Source: Spirogloea muscicola (Eukaryota > Streptophyta > Zygnematophyceae > Spirogloeales > Spirogloeaceae). From it: 22,207 bases of DNA. Positions 19,660-22,207 of this stretch are shown here, piece by piece. The stretch lies in the NCBI GenBank assembly GCA_009602725.1, contig WELB01000078.1, positions 275,793 through 297,999 on the forward strand. Reading direction: 5' to 3'. The notes beneath the pieces are model-generated. The model searched no databases, was not told where the DNA came from, and was given only the letters and a program-made list of their open reading frames with translations. Both the position numbers and the translations under genes were made by a program. How positions within the stretch are numbered: position 1 is the stretch's first letter; each line of letters begins with the position of its first letter.

Positions 19660-20631
19660 CTAGAGGTTACTGAGGGTCCGCGTGCTGCTGTCTCCGTCCT
19701 CCGTCAGACCTTGTCCATTTCTTCGGGCTGGCCTCTCCCAGCCCTGGCTCAGGACAAGGTCCCTGTTGCCACCCGCTCGGTGCTCTGCTCCAGCAACCTC
19801 CTCGCCATCGCCAAGCCCAATGGCGGAGGCCGCCCCATCGCCATCGGCGAGGTTCTGTACCGGCTGGTGGCCCGCACGCTGTGGCAGCAACATCTCGGGC
19901 AGGCGCAGACCCACCTTGCCCCACATCAATACGGCGCTGGGCTACGCAGCGGCGGGGAGACTGTCGTCCACGGCGTCCGCGCGGCCCTGGATCTCCACCC
20001 TGACTGGATGGTCCTGGCTGTCGATGTCCAAAACGCCTTCAACAGCGTAGAGCGCAGCGCCATTGCCGAGGAGCTGCGAGCGGCCTTCCCTTCCCTCCTT
20101 ACCTTCTTCCACCTTGGCTACGGCCAGCCCAGCGACCTTCTCTGGCGGACAGGGTGTGGCGAGGTGGAGACGCTGCAGTCGAGGACGGGCACACGCCAGG
20201 GGGATCCTCTGGCAGGGTTCTTCTTTGCGCTGGCTCACAACCGCGCTCTCAAGGCCACTGCGGCAGCGCACCCTGGCGTCCTCCTGCCGTCCTACGCCGA
20301 CGACACCACACTGGTCGGCAGCCCAGGGGATGTGTCAGCAGCCACCGCCACCTTCCAGCAGCAGCTTGCCGCCCTCGGCATGTCCATCCGGCCCGAGGAG
20401 TGCATCGCGTGGTCCCCGCGCGGCCTCCCTGCCCCCTTGCCCCTGCCGCCCGGGTGCCAGACTCCCCCAGGCGGCCTCACCATCCTTGGGGTCCCATTCG
20501 GCACGCCGTCTTTCGTCGACGGGCAACTGCGCGACCGTCTCCTGGAGCACCTCCAGCCGGTGGCCCGCCTCCCCGAGCTGCAGGATATGCAGCTGGCGCT
20601 TGCTATGCTCACCAGATGCATTGTACAGCGT
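19660..20631 (+). pseudogene. Reverse transcriptase domain of a non-LTR retrotransposon (truncated, frameshifted)
   Basis: The reading frame shows RT motifs in order: KPNGGGRPIAIGEVLYRLV near 19815-19871, the motif A block VDVQNAFNSV with its catalytic Asp at 20023-20025, TGTRQGDPL (motif B), and YADD (motif C) at 20293-20304. Both metal-binding positions are intact. The frame is open from 19660 without a convincing ATG, so the N-terminus is missing. Near 20615-20650, in a C-rich run, protein similarity jumps to the next frame (LTRC, then PEVLEAYTKF), which marks a frameshift. The motif pattern is that of non-LTR elements, not retroviruses or group II introns. Confidence 0.9.
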
Positions 20632-21964
20632 CCCCACCCCTCCCTGCCCCGAGGTGCTGGAGGCCTACACCAAGTTCGACGCGGGCGTCATGGAGAGCGT
20701 GGCGGCCCTCATCCGTCACCCGGGCTTCCTTGACTCGCCCGCTGCGGCGCACCAGGCCACACTGCCCCCCGGCCATGGCGGCCTCGGCTGCCGCTCGCTC
20801 ACTCGCATCTGCAGGCCAGGGTTCCTCGGCAGTTGGGCACAGGTCGCCACGTCGGTGGCACAGCGCTTTCTCCATGATGGTCGGCCAATGCTGCAGCAGG
20901 CTGTGGCGGAGGTGGCGACCGGCTCGCTGCCTTTTCAGGTGGCGCTCCGCTCAGCTCAAGACGACTTACTTGCGGAGCACCCTGCCCTCGCCAAGAGCGT
21001 TGTCCCGTTTGCCCACCTTGCCCACTCCACCGACTCGCAAGCGCAGGCGCGGTAAATGGCGGCAGTTGACAAGGCGTCCTTCACGGCCACGCTGCAGCTC
21101 CTCCCTCCCACAGACGTGCGAAGCCATGCTCGGCTGCTGTCGGCCGCCTCCCCTGGCGCGGCAGCCTGGCTGTCCGCGCTCCCCCTGTACGATGCCCTCA
21201 GGATGCCGGACGAACTCTTCCGTACGGTCACCCATCGCCTGTTGGGTCTTCCCCCGCCCTGTCTGCTTGGCGTGCTGCAGTGTGAGTGTGGGGAGCGGTC
21301 GACGGATCCGGCGGAGCTAGCGGCGCATATCCTCCGCTGTGCCACTGGCGGCGAGCGCACAGCCGCTCACGACCTCCTCCGCGACGCAATGTTCGGCATC
21401 TTCCAGGAGGCCGGATACACAGTTGCGATGGAGAATACGTCGGTCATGCCCATCCTCCAGAGGGCCGACGGACTCCACACGCGCTGCGTCGCCCTGGTGG
21501 CGTCCACGACGGGCGGTGGCGGGCGCATCATTGCCGATGTGGTCACCACTGATGTGGTCGACCGCTCCAACCCGGGGCTTTCTGCCTCGCGGGCTGACCA
21601 CGCTGCAGCGAAGGCCGCTCGCAGCAAGGCGGCCAAACACGCCGACCACCCGGCTGTCGATGAGTTCGTCCCCCTGGCTGTGGACGTGCACGGGGCTCTC
21701 GGATCCCACTGGCTCGACCTGTTGGCCAGGCTTGCACGGCGCGCTGTGTCCTGCAGGCGTGGTGAGCCGGCTGACTTCAACACCGCTGGCTCGTGGGCTC
21801 AGGTGTATCGTATGCGCTTGTCCGTCTCCCTCCAGCGGTCCATGGCCCACGCCTTGCATCTGCGTGCTGGCCGTGCTCTCGCTGCGGCCTCCGGCTTTCG
21901 TCAGGGGGATAGTTTTCCGGCAGCTGGTCTGTCGGATGTGAGGCTCCTTACTCGTAACTACTGA
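20632..21964 (+). pseudogene. C-terminal part of the same polyprotein: thumb, zinc-binding motif and restriction-like endonuclease
   Basis: After the frameshift the second frame continues with thumb-like sequence (AHQATLPPGHGGLG), a premature TAA at 21053-21055 followed at once by an in-frame ATG, and then the C-terminal region. This holds a zinc-binding pattern C-x-C-x12-H-x3-C (starting CECGERS, about 21280-21343) and an endonuclease-like block with IIADVVTTDVV (about 21529-21561) and FVPLAVDVHGALG (about 21667-21705). That layout, RT then a Cys/His motif then a PD-(D/E)XK-like nuclease, is known from R2/CRE-type and related elements. The catalytic residues are not assigned with certainty. 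Confidence 0.75.
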
Positions 21965-22061
21965 GTGGTCCATCCTCCCCCCTTCTGCCATAGCCTCTTC
22001 AGGCCCCACAGTCGCTGCTTAGCTCGTAGTTTGGCCCCTTCGAACCTTGTCAATGCTTTTC

Positions 22062-22081
22062 GGGCTGGCTTCTCACAGCCC
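22062..22081 (+). other. Stem-loop in the retrotransposon 3' untranslated region
   Basis: GGGCTG and CAGCCC pair around the loop GCTTCTCA. The same fold, with altered loop and stem bases, occurs in the minus-strand tails at about 18719-18732 (GGCTG, loop TTCA, CAGCC) and 22120-22139. Tail stem-loops bound by the reverse transcriptase are known for some non-LTR elements; that role here is inference. Confidence 0.55.
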
Positions 22082-22082
22082 T

Positions 22083-22098
22083 GAAGAAGAAGAAGAAG
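22083..22098. repeat. GAA/TTC microsatellite between two element tails
   Basis: Five GAA units plus one G (TTC on the minus strand) lie exactly between the plus-strand element end and the minus-strand element end. Because the family end GGGAGCCAC on the minus strand precedes them, they most likely form the simple-repeat tail of the minus-strand copy. Confidence 0.75.
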
Positions 22099-22207
22099 TG
22101 GCTCTCCCAATGGGGGCAAGGGCTGTGAGAAGCCAGCCCGAAAAGAATTGACAAGGTTCGAAGGGGCCAAACTACGAGCTAAGCAGCGACTACGGGGCCT
22201 GAAGAGG
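22083..22207 (-). mobile_element. 3' end of a further minus-strand copy, continuing past the window
   Basis: The minus strand from 22207 downward reproduces the 3' untranslated region of the plus-strand element with three mismatches in 89 bases. It then continues with TTGCCCCCATTGGGAG, CCAC and the TTC run. The high identity points to recent activity of this subfamily. Its coding part, if any, lies outside the window. Confidence 0.8.

Larger units (their letters stand above)
19660..22082 (+). mobile_element. Long but 5'-truncated non-LTR retrotransposon with RT and endonuclease-like domains
   Basis: This element runs from the start of the RT-coding frame (open from 19660) through the stop at 21962-21964 into a 3' region of about 118 bases. 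The family uses target-primed reverse transcription. No apurinic-type endonuclease or ORF1 is present in the window, and the left end lies about 90 bases from a minus-strand relic of the same family (19572-19659 holds nothing I recognise). The right end is directly followed by a GAA run and an inverted copy of its own 3' region. The element is broken by one frameshift and one stop, so it is inactive. Confidence 0.88.
21994..22207. repeat. Large inverted repeat formed by two element tails
   Basis: Arms 21994-22082 and 22119-22207 are 89 bases each, with about 97 percent identity, around a 36-base spacer. The window ends inside the right arm, so the palindrome may extend further. Confidence 0.9.

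Overview
The window looks like nuclear DNA of a green alga, probably a chlorophyte of the Trebouxiophyceae. The evidence is plant-like versions of two eukaryotic housekeeping proteins, genes with many short GT-AG introns, GC-rich exons with polyalanine and polyglycine runs, TGTAA motifs after the stop codons, TTTAGGG-type telomere-like tracts, and non-LTR retrotransposon pieces. The species assignment is inference. I see no CRISPR array, operon, rRNA or tRNA.

Layout. (1) Positions 1-2671, plus strand: the 3' five exons of COG4, a subunit of the conserved oligomeric Golgi tethering complex; the 5' end lies outside the window. (2) 2672-4418: non-coding space between convergent genes. (3) 12999-4419, minus strand: one large gene that I assembled from 14 exons whose splice phases all agree (about 1944 residues). 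I do not recognise it. It has a short coiled-coil region, long Ser/Pro-rich low-complexity stretches, a module repeated in three consecutive exons, and a W-x3-SPGS-x-GW type motif present twice. (4) 13000-13795: a GC-rich divergent intergenic region, probably a shared promoter. (5) 13796-17708, plus strand: a complete 11-exon gene for THO complex subunit 3 (THOC3/TEX1), a WD40 protein of mRNA export, 335 residues. (6) 17709-18600: non-coding. (7) 18600-22207: a graveyard of non-LTR retrotransposons. It holds a minus-strand copy split by a second, divergent copy with a clear 9-bp target-site duplication, a long plus-strand copy with a reverse transcriptase and a C-terminal endonuclease-like region broken by one frameshift and one stop, and the 3' end of a further minus-strand copy lying tail-to-tail with it.

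COG4 (membrane traffic) and THOC3 (mRNA export) are unrelated housekeeping genes. Their neighbourhood has no operon meaning. The unusual items are the unrecognised repeat-bearing gene, telomere-like tracts placed just inside introns of both recognised genes, and the retrotransposon cluster, where a stem-loop is kept in several 3' tails.

All exon boundaries were derived by eye from reading frame, GT-AG sites and similarity to known families, without transcript data. The junction between the first two exons of the large minus-strand gene is the weakest.
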